A model generated the notes under the pieces. It saw only the letters and a list, made by a program, of their open reading frames with translations. It was not told the DNA's origin and made no database searches. This document shows positions 44,590-53,343 of a stretch of 64,000 nucleotides of DNA, in pieces. The position numbers and the translations under genes are program-made. The DNA comes from Algoriphagus ornithinivorans (GTDB taxonomy: Bacteria > Bacteroidota > Bacteroidia > Cytophagales > Cyclobacteriaceae): contig NZ_FOVW01000003.1 of assembly GCF_900115305.1 (NCBI RefSeq), positions 186,001 to 250,000 of the forward strand, read 5' to 3'. Each line of letters begins with the position of its first letter. Positions within the stretch are counted from its first letter, which is position 1.

Positions 44590-45633
44590 ATGGATAAAAA
44601 CCTTCAAGAGGTATCAGACTTCATACAGCAGGAGCCCAATATTTCTCCTGAAGTCAAGGAGACTATGCTGAAGTCTTTGAAAGATGTGGATAAAGAACTT
44701 CAGATTTTATCCTTTAAGCTAGACCGAACCGAAAAAGTAAAACGGACCACAGCCATTTTGCTGGAGGAAACTATTGAAGAACTTGAACATAAAAGAGTCG
44801 CTGTAGAAGAAGCTTTGGCAGAGCTTAAATCTGCCCAGGCTCAGCTAATCCAACAAGAAAAGTTGGCCTCACTTGGTCAACTCACAGCCGGCATAGCTCA
44901 TGAGATCAAGAACCCTTTAAATTTTGTCAACAACTTTTCAGAATTGAGCAAGGAGTTGATCGAGGAGGTTTTTGAGGAGTTGGAAAAACTGGATTCATCA
45001 GAAACCAAACAAGATATTATCGAAATCCTTACTGATGTTCAAAATAACTTGACCAAAGTACATGAGCATGGCAGCAGAGCTGACAGTATAGTCAAATCTA
45101 TGCTACAACATAGCCGTGGAAGTACAGGAAAAGCAAGTTCAGTCCGGATTAATGATCTGGTCAAAGAATTCACCACGCTAGCCTTTCATGGAATGAGAGC
45201 GGGCAAATACCCTATTAATGTGAATTTGGATTTTCAATTAGATGAAAATGCCGGGGAGGCTAATTTGGTGATGGAGGACTTTTCTAGGGTGGTTCTGAAC
45301 ATCGTCAACAATGCTTTTGATGCGATGCGCGAAAAGCTAAACACTACCAATAATGGGGAATACCTACCTCGCCTTCAAATCAAAACTCAGCGTCTGAAAG
45401 ACAAAATAGAACTTAGCTTTCAGGATAATGGACTTGGGATTCCTGACGAAATCAAAGACAAAATCCTTCAGCCCTTTTTCACTACCAAAAAAGGGACCGA
45501 GGGAACTGGACTGGGGCTTTCGATCACCCACGATATTATCAAAGCACATGGAGGAGAGTTGAAAGTAGAAACTGAAGTGGGCAAGGGGAGCGCTTTTAAC
45601 ATCATATTTCCCACTCTAACAGAAAGCGTATGA
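44590..45633 (+). CDS. Short histidine kinase without sensor domain
   Basis: 347 aa. Residues 1-85 are charged helices forming a coiled coil (KDVDKELQILSFKLDRTEK), with no recognisable input domain or membrane segment. Then HisKA with His104 in GIAHEIKNPLNFVNN, N-box NIVNNAFDAMREK, DNGLGIPD and GTGLGLSITHD. The core is almost the same as in the two giants. Being placed 2 bases after four FIST genes, it probably receives its signal from them by protein contact, by analogy with FIST/kinase pairs; this is inference. It overlaps the next gene by ATGA. Confidence 0.9.
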   Translation: MDKNLQEVSDFIQQEPNISPEVKETMLKSLKDVDKELQILSFKLDRTEKVKRTTAILLEETIEELEHKRVAVEEALAELKSAQAQLIQQEKLASLGQLTAGIAHEIKNPLNFVNNFSELSKELIEEVFEELEKLDSSETKQDIIEILTDVQNNLTKVHEHGSRADSIVKSMLQHSRGSTGKASSVRINDLVKEFTTLAFHGMRAGKYPINVNLDFQLDENAGEANLVMEDFSRVVLNIVNNAFDAMREKLNTTNNGEYLPRLQIKTQRLKDKIELSFQDNGLGIPDEIKDKILQPFFTTKKGTEGTGLGLSITHDIIKAHGGELKVETEVGKGSAFNIIFPTLTESV

Positions 45634-47786
45634 GAAAGCTCTTCATCTTACTTCTTTTCATAGGATATAGTGCGAGAAATGTTGCCCAAACGCAAGTGGA
45701 GGTGCTTTCGACCAAACAGTTTCAATCTCATCAACGACTATTTTTGGCTCCATTGGAAGGTTGGGTTTTCAAGGCGGGCCCAATAGAAAATGGAGCTGAT
45801 CCAAATCTAGGAGTAGCTGATTGGGAGAAGATGAACCCCACTCAACTCACGACTGAGTTGGAAGATGAAAATGGAAGAATTGAGGGTTGGTTTCGAATCA
45901 ATATCAAATTGGATGAATCTTTTAAGGATATTCCTCTCTATTTGAGTAGAGGTCTTTGGGCGGCTACAGATGTGTATCTAGATGGTCAACTGATCCATTC
46001 TTTTGGAGATACAGGTGACCCCTATCAAGCCTTCAACCCCATTCTCGAATATCCTGTTCCTGTAAACTTAGAGGTAGGAAAAGAACATCTGCTAGCAATC
46101 CATTTTGTGGATTATGAGTCCACCTTTACACAACGGGAGATTAGGTTGAAGCCGGAAAATCTGCAGCCTTTTCTTAACCTTACAGGCCCAGATTATATCA
46201 CTTGGGTAGACCGGGACTACAAGCACACCCATATCTATGTCACACTTTGCCTTGGGGTTTCTTTCTTATTGTTTTTCCTGTATTGGTTTTTGGTCTATCT
46301 CAATCCTGATCAGACCTTATTCCGAATCATCGCTTGGTACACCACAGTAGTATTGATCGGAGCTGTAGTATTTTTCGGAAATACGTTTTTTGAAATCTCC
46401 TATGGTTTAGAAAAGATCAGGTTTGTACTCTTCATCACCTTTCAGGCCATCATGACCCTTTTTGGGCTCTTTATCTTGGAATGGGTTCTAACGGAAAAAA
46501 TATCGAAGCTTTCTTGGGCTGTTCTCGTCATGTTACTTTTGATGAATATCCCGGCGCATATTTTTTCAATTTCCCAACCTTTCGCCATAGCCTTTGTCTT
46601 AATGCTATTTCACTTTGGAAGAAAGCTTTACGCACATAGAAATGAAATTAAGGGTGCGAAATGGACCATTATTGCTGCTGTGGTCGTACCAACTGTGGCA
46701 ATCATCATACAGATCATTTTACATAAATATTCATTAGACCTATACAATGAATATGACAAGCTAATTCTCTCGTTTCATGTTTTTAGCCCACCCCTATTTT
46801 ACCTCGCTTACATTTCTGTTCGATTTAAAGAAACCCTTTCGGCAGTGCGAGTTGAAAGTCAAAAGCTTTTGGAAGTAACTGAAGAAAAAAGAGAATTATT
46901 AGCGAATCAAAATTTATTGCTTGAAGCCCAAGTAAACGAAAGAACAAAAGAGCTGAAGAGTTCCCTAGAAAACCTCAAATCCACCCAAGCCCAACTGATC
47001 CAATCTGAAAAGATGGCTTCTCTCGGAGAGTTGACTGCCGGCATTGCTCATGAGATTCAGAACCCACTGAATTTTGTGAATAACTTCTCTGAAGTCAGTG
47101 GCGAGCTAGTGGATGAAATGAATGAGGAACTGGAGAAGGGGGACATTGAAGAGGCAAAAGCTATTGGCAAAGACTTAAAAGAAAACCTCTCGAAAATAAA
47201 ACACCATGGCAGACGTGCTGATACCATTGTGAAAGGAATGCTAGAGCATAGCCGAGCCAACAAAGGAGAGCAAACACTCACTGACATAAATGCACTCGCC
47301 GACGAATATTTGCGGTTGAGTTACCACGGACTTCGGGCAAAAGACAAGAGCTTTAATGCTGACTTTAAACTGGATCTTGATCCCGATTTACCAAAAGTAA
47401 ATGTGGTCGCTTCAGATATCGGTCGTGTATTGCTCAACTTGATCAATAATGCTTTCTATGCAGTAGATGAAAAAGCAAAATCTACCTCCCAAGAAGAGTA
47501 CAAACCAGAAGTAATTGTCAAATCAACAAGAACCAAGTCCCCTTCAGGGGATTTAGGGGTAGAAATCTTCGTCCAAGACAATGGAAATGGTATACCCGAA
47601 CACATTAAAGAAAAAATCTTCCAGCCCTTTTTTACGACCAAACCTACTGGATCGGGAACAGGCTTGGGATTAAGCTTGAGCTATGATATCGTCAAAGCTC
47701 ATGGTGGAAACTTGAATGTAAATAGTGAACCAAGTGTTGGAACAGAATTCAAAATTTCATTGCCAACTAAAATTGTTCAAAATTAA
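45630..47786 (+). CDS. 7TM receptor histidine kinase
   Basis: 718 aa. Signal peptide (~1-20), a periplasmic beta-rich domain (~25-195, jelly-roll-like, with VYLDGQLIHSFGDTGDP) resembling 7TMR-DISM extracellular domains, seven hydrophobic helices (~202-405), a coiled coil, then HisKA with His474 in GIAHEIQNPLNFVNN and a complete ATPase (LINNAFYAVDEK, DNGNGIPE, GSGTGLGLSLSYD). The core is of the QNPLNF subtype, closer to the kinases at 7930 and 60687 than to its operon neighbours (KNPLNF). Start overlaps the previous stop. Ligand unknown. Confidence 0.88.
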   Translation: MRKLFILLLFIGYSARNVAQTQVEVLSTKQFQSHQRLFLAPLEGWVFKAGPIENGADPNLGVADWEKMNPTQLTTELEDENGRIEGWFRINIKLDESFKDIPLYLSRGLWAATDVYLDGQLIHSFGDTGDPYQAFNPILEYPVPVNLEVGKEHLLAIHFVDYESTFTQREIRLKPENLQPFLNLTGPDYITWVDRDYKHTHIYVTLCLGVSFLLFFLYWFLVYLNPDQTLFRIIAWYTTVVLIGAVVFFGNTFFEISYGLEKIRFVLFITFQAIMTLFGLFILEWVLTEKISKLSWAVLVMLLLMNIPAHIFSISQPFAIAFVLMLFHFGRKLYAHRNEIKGAKWTIIAAVVVPTVAIIIQIILHKYSLDLYNEYDKLILSFHVFSPPLFYLAYISVRFKETLSAVRVESQKLLEVTEEKRELLANQNLLLEAQVNERTKELKSSLENLKSTQAQLIQSEKMASLGELTAGIAHEIQNPLNFVNNFSEVSGELVDEMNEELEKGDIEEAKAIGKDLKENLSKIKHHGRRADTIVKGMLEHSRANKGEQTLTDINALADEYLRLSYHGLRAKDKSFNADFKLDLDPDLPKVNVVASDIGRVLLNLINNAFYAVDEKAKSTSQEEYKPEVIVKSTRTKSPSGDLGVEIFVQDNGNGIPEHIKEKIFQPFFTTKPTGSGTGLGLSLSYDIVKAHGGNLNVNSEPSVGTEFKISLPTKIVQN

Positions 47787-47883
47787 AAAAGTACAATTAT
47801 TACTTTATCAACAGAGAGAGAGGTTTTTTATCCTTAAGTGTAATTTAATGACATAATCCACTGATTTTCAATTGTTTTTTTGG

Positions 47884-47891
47884 TATTTTAG
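47884..47891 (+). promoter_or_regulatory. Weak -7-like box before the NTF2-like lipoprotein
   Basis: TATTTTAG in the context TTTTTTTGGTATTTTAGC, the same box as at 7680-7687. The -33 position (TGA at 47862-47864) does not match TTG, so confidence is low. It lies 37 bases before the start codon. Confidence 0.25.
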
Positions 47892-47928
47892 CAATTATTT
47901 AAAATAAAACACCAAAATCCCATCAACT

Positions 47929-48450
47929 ATGAAAAGGTTAATTTTAATTATGCTGTGTGGCTTGACTTTATCTGCTTGCCAGCAGGAACAAAGGTACACT
48001 CAACAATCCCCTGAAATCGATGCTGTAAGGGCATTATTGGCAACTTCTGCTTCGGGAGATTTTGAAGGTCAAAGGGAATATTATGCTGCAGATGCGCAGA
48101 TATTTTATAATGCGACTGAAGATAATCCTACTTCAGTGGATAAAATGATTGAGGAGCAGAAAGGTCAGGCAAATGATTTCTCTAATGTATCCATAACAAT
48201 AGAAGATAGTGCTATTGAAATGGTCACCACTGATAAAGGTGAGAAATGGGTCAATTGCTGGGGAACCTGGAAAGCAACCCATACTGCATCTGGAAAATCA
48301 TTCGAAGTTCCATTTCACGAGACATTCCAATTTGTAGACGGAAAAATTGTAAAAGACTTTGGTTATTGGGACAATGCTCCAATCATGATGGCGATGATGG
48401 AATACGAAAAATCTCTGGCAGCAGCAGCTGACTCTACCATGATGAATTAA
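47929..48450 (+). CDS. NTF2/SnoaL-like lipoprotein
   Basis: 173 aa. MKRLILIMLCGLTLSACQQE has a clean lipobox (LSAC). The mature part is a single NTF2-like cone: SPEIDAVRALLATSASGDFE, YYAADAQIFYNATEDNP, WVNCWGTWKAT and VPFHETFQFVDGKIVKDF. Members of this fold can bind small molecules or be enzymes; no catalytic set is assignable. It is a single gene followed by a strong terminator. Confidence 0.83.
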   Translation: MKRLILIMLCGLTLSACQQEQRYTQQSPEIDAVRALLATSASGDFEGQREYYAADAQIFYNATEDNPTSVDKMIEEQKGQANDFSNVSITIEDSAIEMVTTDKGEKWVNCWGTWKATHTASGKSFEVPFHETFQFVDGKIVKDFGYWDNAPIMMAMMEYEKSLAAAADSTMMN

Positions 48451-48469
48451 GACTTGTCTTATCCCACTT

Positions 48470-48498
48470 AAAATCCCCATCTCTATGGGGATTTTTTT
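48470..48498 (+). terminator. Intrinsic terminator after the NTF2-like lipoprotein
   Basis: AAAATCCCCAT, loop CTCT, ATGGGGA then seven T. A near-perfect 10-11-bp stem with a 4-base loop and T-run. Confidence 0.85.
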
Positions 48499-48539
48499 AT
48501 TTTAGGACCTTACAAACTAATTTTTAAACAATTTCAACT

Positions 48540-48731
48540 ATGGGACTCTTCTGGAACCTAATCCAACAAAGCCAAATTTCTGATCAGAAAGCCAGAGCCT
48601 CTACGCTGGAAGCACGCGTGGCCTACCTAGAAAATGAATTGCACAAAACCCAACAGATTTTAAAAAAAACACTTCAAATCCTAGAGGAGCATACTGGCAA
48701 AGATTTGAATGGGGATGGGAAAATAGGTTGA
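48540..48731 (+). CDS. Small coiled-coil protein with EF-hand-like tail
   Basis: 63 aa. Residues ~15-50 are a heptad-rich helix (ARASTLEARVAYLENELHK), and the end is DLNGDGKIG, which matches the Ca2+-binding loop of EF-hand/dockerin-type sites (D-x-N-x-D-x-K-I). Only one half-site is present. No signal peptide. The stop is 2 bases from the converging LytTR gene, with no hairpin between them. Conserved function unknown. Confidence 0.7.
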   Translation: MGLFWNLIQQSQISDQKARASTLEARVAYLENELHKTQQILKKTLQILEEHTGKDLNGDGKIG

Positions 48732-48733
48732 GC

Positions 48734-49468
48734 TTAGACTTTTCGAATACTTCGCATCAAATCATCCTTATACATTTTGCTAATAGGAATCACCTTGCGC
48801 TTGATCTCCAAATGTGATTCGGCTACAGCATCAAGCTTTCTGATATTGACTACGTAGGAGCGATGAACTCTCAAAAAATCCTTGTTTTCCATTTTTAGGC
48901 AAAATGTATTTAATGGGCTGACAATCAGATAATTTTGAGAATTAGTAATGATATTACAATAGTTTCTTTCAGCCTCAATATAAAGGATCTCATCCAACAT
49001 TATTTTGATTAATTTCCCATTATTTCGGATAAAAATTCGATCGTCTAAGCTTTCAATAAAAGAATTGCTTTCAGGTATATTCCCCCCATTTTCTTTGATC
49101 TTCTCTTCAACCAACTCAATGGTTCTTTGTAAGTTTAGCTTATTGAATGGTTTAGATATAAATGCATCTGGCTTGGTTTCCTTTGCCATTTGGAAAGAAG
49201 CCTCGTCTGAATTGGCCGTAAGATAAATTAAAGGAATGGAAGCCTTTTCCTGAATTTTCTTAGCAGCTTCTACCCCATTTATCCCCCCTTTCAATTGAAT
49301 ATCCATGAGAATGATATCGGGTCGGTTCTCTAAAGCATGATTGACTGCCTCTTCTCCTCTGGACTCTATTCCTGTCACTTCATACCCAAGCTTGGATAGC
49401 TGCAAAGAAATATTCGCAGCAATAATCATATCATCCTCCACGATCAAAATTCTCGTCTTCTCACTCAT
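48734..49468 (-). CDS. LytTR-family response regulator
   Basis: 244 aa. Receiver domain (1-~125) with acidic pair Asp12/Asp13, phospho-acceptor Asp56 (IILMDIQLKGGINGVEA), Thr in YLTANSD and Lys in FISKPF. LytTR DNA-binding domain from ~140 (EILYIEAERNYCNIIT, FLRVHRSYVVNIRKLDAV). It is the only response regulator in the window and overlaps the kinase gene behind it by 4 bases, so it is its cognate partner. Confidence 0.93.
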   Translation of the reverse strand: MSEKTRILIVEDDMIIAANISLQLSKLGYEVTGIESRGEEAVNHALENRPDIILMDIQLKGGINGVEAAKKIQEKASIPLIYLTANSDEASFQMAKETKPDAFISKPFNKLNLQRTIELVEEKIKENGGNIPESNSFIESLDDRIFIRNNGKLIKIMLDEILYIEAERNYCNIITNSQNYLIVSPLNTFCLKMENKDFLRVHRSYVVNIRKLDAVAESHLEIKRKVIPISKMYKDDLMRSIRKV

Positions 49469-51411
49469 GCTGCCTTCTTTGTTTTAAATTCGAAAAAAAC
49501 TTCTGTTCCTTGTTGGGTGCTCAAGGTCATCTTTCCATCCAACTGCTTAGTAAGGAGCTCCACTAGCTGGGTACCAAATCCTGTTCCCTCTACCGGTTTG
49601 CTTTTACTCATCCCTTTTCCATTATCTGCTACCCTTAGATAAAGATGCTCTTTATCCTCTTTTAAGCTAACCATAATTTCCCCTTTTCGCCTGTCTGGAA
49701 AGGCATATTTCAAGGAATTGGTGATTAGTTCATTGACGATCAAACCTATTGGAATAGCCCGATCCACATCCAACTCCAAAGTATCCATGTTGACTTCCAT
49801 GCTTATTCGATCAGTGGCATCGAAGGAGTCAATGATGTATGAACCCAGATTTACGAAATAATTTTTCATCTCAATAGCTGCCAAATTTTCCCCTTGATAC
49901 AGATTTTGGTGGATCATGCCCATACTCTGAACTCTGTTTTGGCTCTCCACCATAATATCCTGAAGTTCCGTATTATCGATTTGGGCCGTTTGCAAAGCCA
50001 AGAGACTGGAAATCGTCTCCAGATTATTTTTGACACGATGGTGGATTTCTTTCAGCAGAAACTCCTTTTCTAGATTTTGTCTTTCCAGAAGCTGACTATA
50101 TTTTTTTCTTTTGACGAAAACCCGATAAAGAAAAAAGAGAAAGAACACCATCAATGCAGTGATCAAAAGGGTAAAAATCTGTACGATTTTCTGACGCTTC
50201 AGAGCTTCTTCCTGCAGGGAAATAATGCTTTCTTTTTGATTTACATCCATTGCCGTTTGCAATTGGGCAATTCGCTGATCTGCTTCTGCGTTGAACACTG
50301 CCTGATTGAGTTCATGATACTTTTTAAAAGCTCGGTATGAATTGGGAATATCCTGTAAGCCTTCGTACGATTCAGCCAATTCCCTATAAATCAACCCTAA
50401 AAAGTAGCGGTCCCCAAAATCCTCAGTAGCTGTCCGGATACTTCGATTAAGGTAGATGGTGGCTTCCTCATATAAGCCTTGTTCTTTTTTCACTTTCCCC
50501 AGAGAAAGCAAAGATCGAACAACCATGAACTCATTTTGTAATAGCTCGGCGTATTTTAGTGCCTCCTTCCCGGAATTTTCGGCATTCGAATAATCCTCCA
50601 ACGCTAAGTATAAATCTGTCAAGGCAATGTAGGTATCGCTGAGATTATTATAAAAGCCGTATTGCTTTCCTATTTGGGTGGAGCGTTGAAAATACGGAAG
50701 AGCCTCTTGATACCTGCCAAGCATAACCAAGTTATTGCCTGTGACATGTAATGTGAAGTCAAAGTCCAAGTCTTTGATGCCTCTCTGCTCAAAAAGGGTA
50801 AGCGACTTCAGACCATACTCCAACCCTTCTTCTGGCTTTCCCTGCTTCCAAAACAGGTTGCTGATATCAGAATAAGCCATAGCAATGGCTTTGGTATCGC
50901 CGTATTTTTCTCCCAATTGAAGCGTTTGACTGGCAAATTCAAAGGCTTTTCCCAAATCTCCTCTACGCTCATAGACATAGCCTAAATTAGTGAGCAGTAA
51001 CCAAGTCTCTGATTCAGGCAACTTTTCCAGCGCACTGTTCAAAACTTGCTCGGCCTGATCAAGTTGCTCCATTCTTAACAATACAGCTCCCTGGGCCACT
51101 TGCATTCGCCCCTCCCAGATTTTGCTTCCAGCATTTTGGGCTTCATCTAATCCTTGTTTGATAAAGAAGAGTGATCTTCGAAGATTTCTCGTGTGCGTAT
51201 AATAGCCTAAATCCCACAACATTTGAAGCCTTACATCAGACTCCTCAACTTTTGGGAGAGATTTTTCAATCAATTCAAGATATTCTGGACCAAAGTCATC
51301 TGTGTCCTCAAAAACAGCTTGATATTCAATCAATCCCTCATTATTGGAAATTTGGGCAAGACTTGGAAGTTGGCAAAAAAGTAAAAAGAAGACTAAGATT
51401 CTTTTCATCAT
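49465..51411 (-). CDS. TPR-containing membrane histidine kinase (HisKA_2)
   Basis: 648 aa. Signal peptide (SLAQ), then TPR repeats (~30-395; for example LTNLGYVYERRGDLGKAFEF), one membrane helix (VQIFTLLITALMVFFLFFLY, ~410-430), and a HisKA_2 dimerisation domain with His457/458 in EIHHRVKNNLETISSLL, followed by an ATPase domain (VNELITNSLKYAFPD, DNGKGMSKS, GTGFGTQLVE). The HHRVKNN type differs from the HEIxNPLNF kinases elsewhere in the window. It is divergent from the gene at 51586 and drives the overlapping LytTR regulator. Confidence 0.92.
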   Translation of the reverse strand: MMKRILVFFLLFCQLPSLAQISNNEGLIEYQAVFEDTDDFGPEYLELIEKSLPKVEESDVRLQMLWDLGYYTHTRNLRRSLFFIKQGLDEAQNAGSKIWEGRMQVAQGAVLLRMEQLDQAEQVLNSALEKLPESETWLLLTNLGYVYERRGDLGKAFEFASQTLQLGEKYGDTKAIAMAYSDISNLFWKQGKPEEGLEYGLKSLTLFEQRGIKDLDFDFTLHVTGNNLVMLGRYQEALPYFQRSTQIGKQYGFYNNLSDTYIALTDLYLALEDYSNAENSGKEALKYAELLQNEFMVVRSLLSLGKVKKEQGLYEEATIYLNRSIRTATEDFGDRYFLGLIYRELAESYEGLQDIPNSYRAFKKYHELNQAVFNAEADQRIAQLQTAMDVNQKESIISLQEEALKRQKIVQIFTLLITALMVFFLFFLYRVFVKRKKYSQLLERQNLEKEFLLKEIHHRVKNNLETISSLLALQTAQIDNTELQDIMVESQNRVQSMGMIHQNLYQGENLAAIEMKNYFVNLGSYIIDSFDATDRISMEVNMDTLELDVDRAIPIGLIVNELITNSLKYAFPDRRKGEIMVSLKEDKEHLYLRVADNGKGMSKSKPVEGTGFGTQLVELLTKQLDGKMTLSTQQGTEVFFEFKTKKAA

Positions 51412-51585
51412 GGAAAATAAACAATTTTTAGTATTTGAAAGTCATTTTATTGCATTTTAAATACCTCAGATAAAAAATTGCTTTGGTTCGGACAGAAAAC
51501 AACTAGCTCCGTCCTCCTTTACTTTTTGAATTGCAAATTCAATGAGAGATTGAATCAAATAATCTTTTAACCTAAAACAATAAAG

Positions 51586-52344
51586 ATGAAAGCAACACTG
51601 AGAAAATTGTTAGGGTTGGTACTGCTAATTGCGATCAGCCCATTTGTAAATGCTCAAGATGCTCCTTTGGGACCGCTAACCTCTGTCACTGAGTTTACTA
51701 TCAAGCCTGGGCATACCATGCAATTTCGAGAAGGAATCAAAGCATGGAAAGAATGCTATTTAAAAGACGGAGGAGAATGGACTTGGCGCATGTGGGAAAG
51801 ACAGCAAGGAGAAGGCACTGTTTACATTTTGGCCACCAACATGCCCAATTGGGCTGAAATGGATAAAACGGATGAAAAAGGAAAGGATTGCCAATTACTT
51901 GCCCTCAACCTGATTAATCCTCACGTGGAAACAGCAACCAATCATATCACACGATTTATGCCGGAAATAAGTAATACCAATGCCTTTGGAGCCAACCTTA
52001 TTAGGGTAAGCTTTTTCAAGCTTAACCAGACCAATGGCTATAAAATGATGGAAGTGGTTAAAGAAGTTGAAGGGATACGTAAATCTGCTGGGTTGCCAAT
52101 TCGTGGATATTGGTATAACTGGCAAACCGGCGATCCTAACAGTCCAAACTACCATGTGGTAACAGGATATAAAAATTATGCTGAAATGGATGTAATGCAG
52201 GATAGCGTTTGGAAATCTGTAGAGGATGCGTCCGGGAAGAAAACAAGAGATGAATTACAGGCAAAATTCCGATCATCTATAGAAAGCACTTGGAGCTATA
52301 TCTACAAAATGGACGAAGAAATCAGTCATCTTGGGAATAATTAA
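51586..52344 (+). CDS. Secreted protein of unknown function, possible dimeric alpha-beta-barrel type
   Basis: 252 aa with a signal peptide (cleavage near VNAQDAPLG). The mature part seems to hold two similar halves: SVTEFTIKPGHTMQFREGIK ... YILATNMPNWAEMDKT and LIRVSFFKLNQTNGYKMMEV ... HVVTGYKNYAEMDVMQ. This pattern recalls ferredoxin-like/NIPSNAP- or ABM-type repeats, inferred only from the pattern. No catalytic motif. Preceded by a 174-base divergent intergenic region and followed by a hairpin. Confidence 0.75.
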   Translation: MKATLRKLLGLVLLIAISPFVNAQDAPLGPLTSVTEFTIKPGHTMQFREGIKAWKECYLKDGGEWTWRMWERQQGEGTVYILATNMPNWAEMDKTDEKGKDCQLLALNLINPHVETATNHITRFMPEISNTNAFGANLIRVSFFKLNQTNGYKMMEVVKEVEGIRKSAGLPIRGYWYNWQTGDPNSPNYHVVTGYKNYAEMDVMQDSVWKSVEDASGKKTRDELQAKFRSSIESTWSYIYKMDEEISHLGNN

Positions 52345-52685
52345 AAGCAAAGAATTTTGCTTTTTGACCAATTCAGCTGAATGCCGAAGTATTGATGAAA
52401 GATCAATCAATCAAAATAAGGAGATCCTAGATCTCCTTTATTTGGCTTTCATCAAACTGGTTACTCCCTGAAAATTTTCTAAGAAAGATTTCAAAAAAAT
52501 AAGCAATAAAGATCATGGAAATGATGCAAACAGGAACTGATACAGCTTGATCTGATGGAAAATAAAACGATGTCTTTAACCTAATCTAGCAATTCCAAGA
52601 CACCGAAGCCGACACGATTTCTTGACTTCATATCGACTGTCCATTTTTTCTAAGTAAGCATTAAGACTTAAGCATTTTACACATC
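52345..52685. other. Intergenic region with one hairpin
   Basis: 341 bases with no ORF of note. Apart from the hairpin at 52418-52439 I see no repeat, no RNA gene and no convincing promoter for the DUF2306 gene. Confidence 0.5.
52418..52439 (+). terminator. Terminator-like hairpin
   Basis: Perfect 9-bp stem AAGGAGATC / GATCTCCTT with loop CTA, followed by TATTTGG. The T-run is short, so it may act as a weak terminator or a 3'-end stabiliser for the gene at 51586. Confidence 0.5.
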
Positions 52686-53318
52686 ATGGCAAAAAACACC
52701 ACTCTTGATGCATTCTCCTTTAAAACTTGGTTTACCTGGTTGGGTGTTGCTTTTATGGTTCTATTAGCAGGAAAATTTATCCTAAATGATGCGCTCCCGT
52801 ATTTCGGATTGGAAGAAGGTGTATTCGGGAGATTTTGGGTGATGAAATGGCCCTTAATAGGGCATATTTCTGGAGGCTTAATTGCTTTAAGCCTTGGTCC
52901 CTTCCAGTTTTGGACCGCTTTTAGAAATAGGTATTTCAAAGTACATAGGATGATGGGAATGGCCTATATCTCCGGAATTCTGGTTGGAGTAATTAGCTCA
53001 ATTGCGCTATCCCTGACCACTGGTATCGCGATTCATTGGACTTGGAGTCTAGCTCTAATAGGCTTGGCTTTAGCTTGGTTTGGTACTACAGGAATGGCTT
53101 TTCGGTTTATTCTTTTGCGGAGAATCAATCTCCATAAAGAATGGATGATCAGAAGCTATGTGGTGACTTTTGCCTTTGTCCTTTTTCGCTGGCTCACAAG
53201 CCAACCTTTTTACAATGAGCTCGGCTCATTTATAGAGACCGGTCCCACGGCCATTTGGCTTTCTTGGGTAGCTCCGCTCTTTATCTGCGAGATCGTGCTT
53301 CAGTGGAATAAAAAATAA
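52686..53318 (+). CDS. DUF2306 family membrane protein
   Basis: 210 aa, about six hydrophobic helices. The family-typical centre is present: GHISGGLIALSLGPFQFW, then a conserved KVHRMMGMAYISGILVG, and a later NLHKEWMIRSY in which His precedes a basic stretch. The conserved His residues could bind a metal or haem, but this is not established. Inner membrane, function unknown. A short hypothetical gene follows within 30 bases. Confidence 0.82.
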   Translation: MAKNTTLDAFSFKTWFTWLGVAFMVLLAGKFILNDALPYFGLEEGVFGRFWVMKWPLIGHISGGLIALSLGPFQFWTAFRNRYFKVHRMMGMAYISGILVGVISSIALSLTTGIAIHWTWSLALIGLALAWFGTTGMAFRFILLRRINLHKEWMIRSYVVTFAFVLFRWLTSQPFYNELGSFIETGPTAIWLSWVAPLFICEIVLQWNKK

Positions 53319-53343
53319 ATTCCCTATGCTAAATCAATTAATC

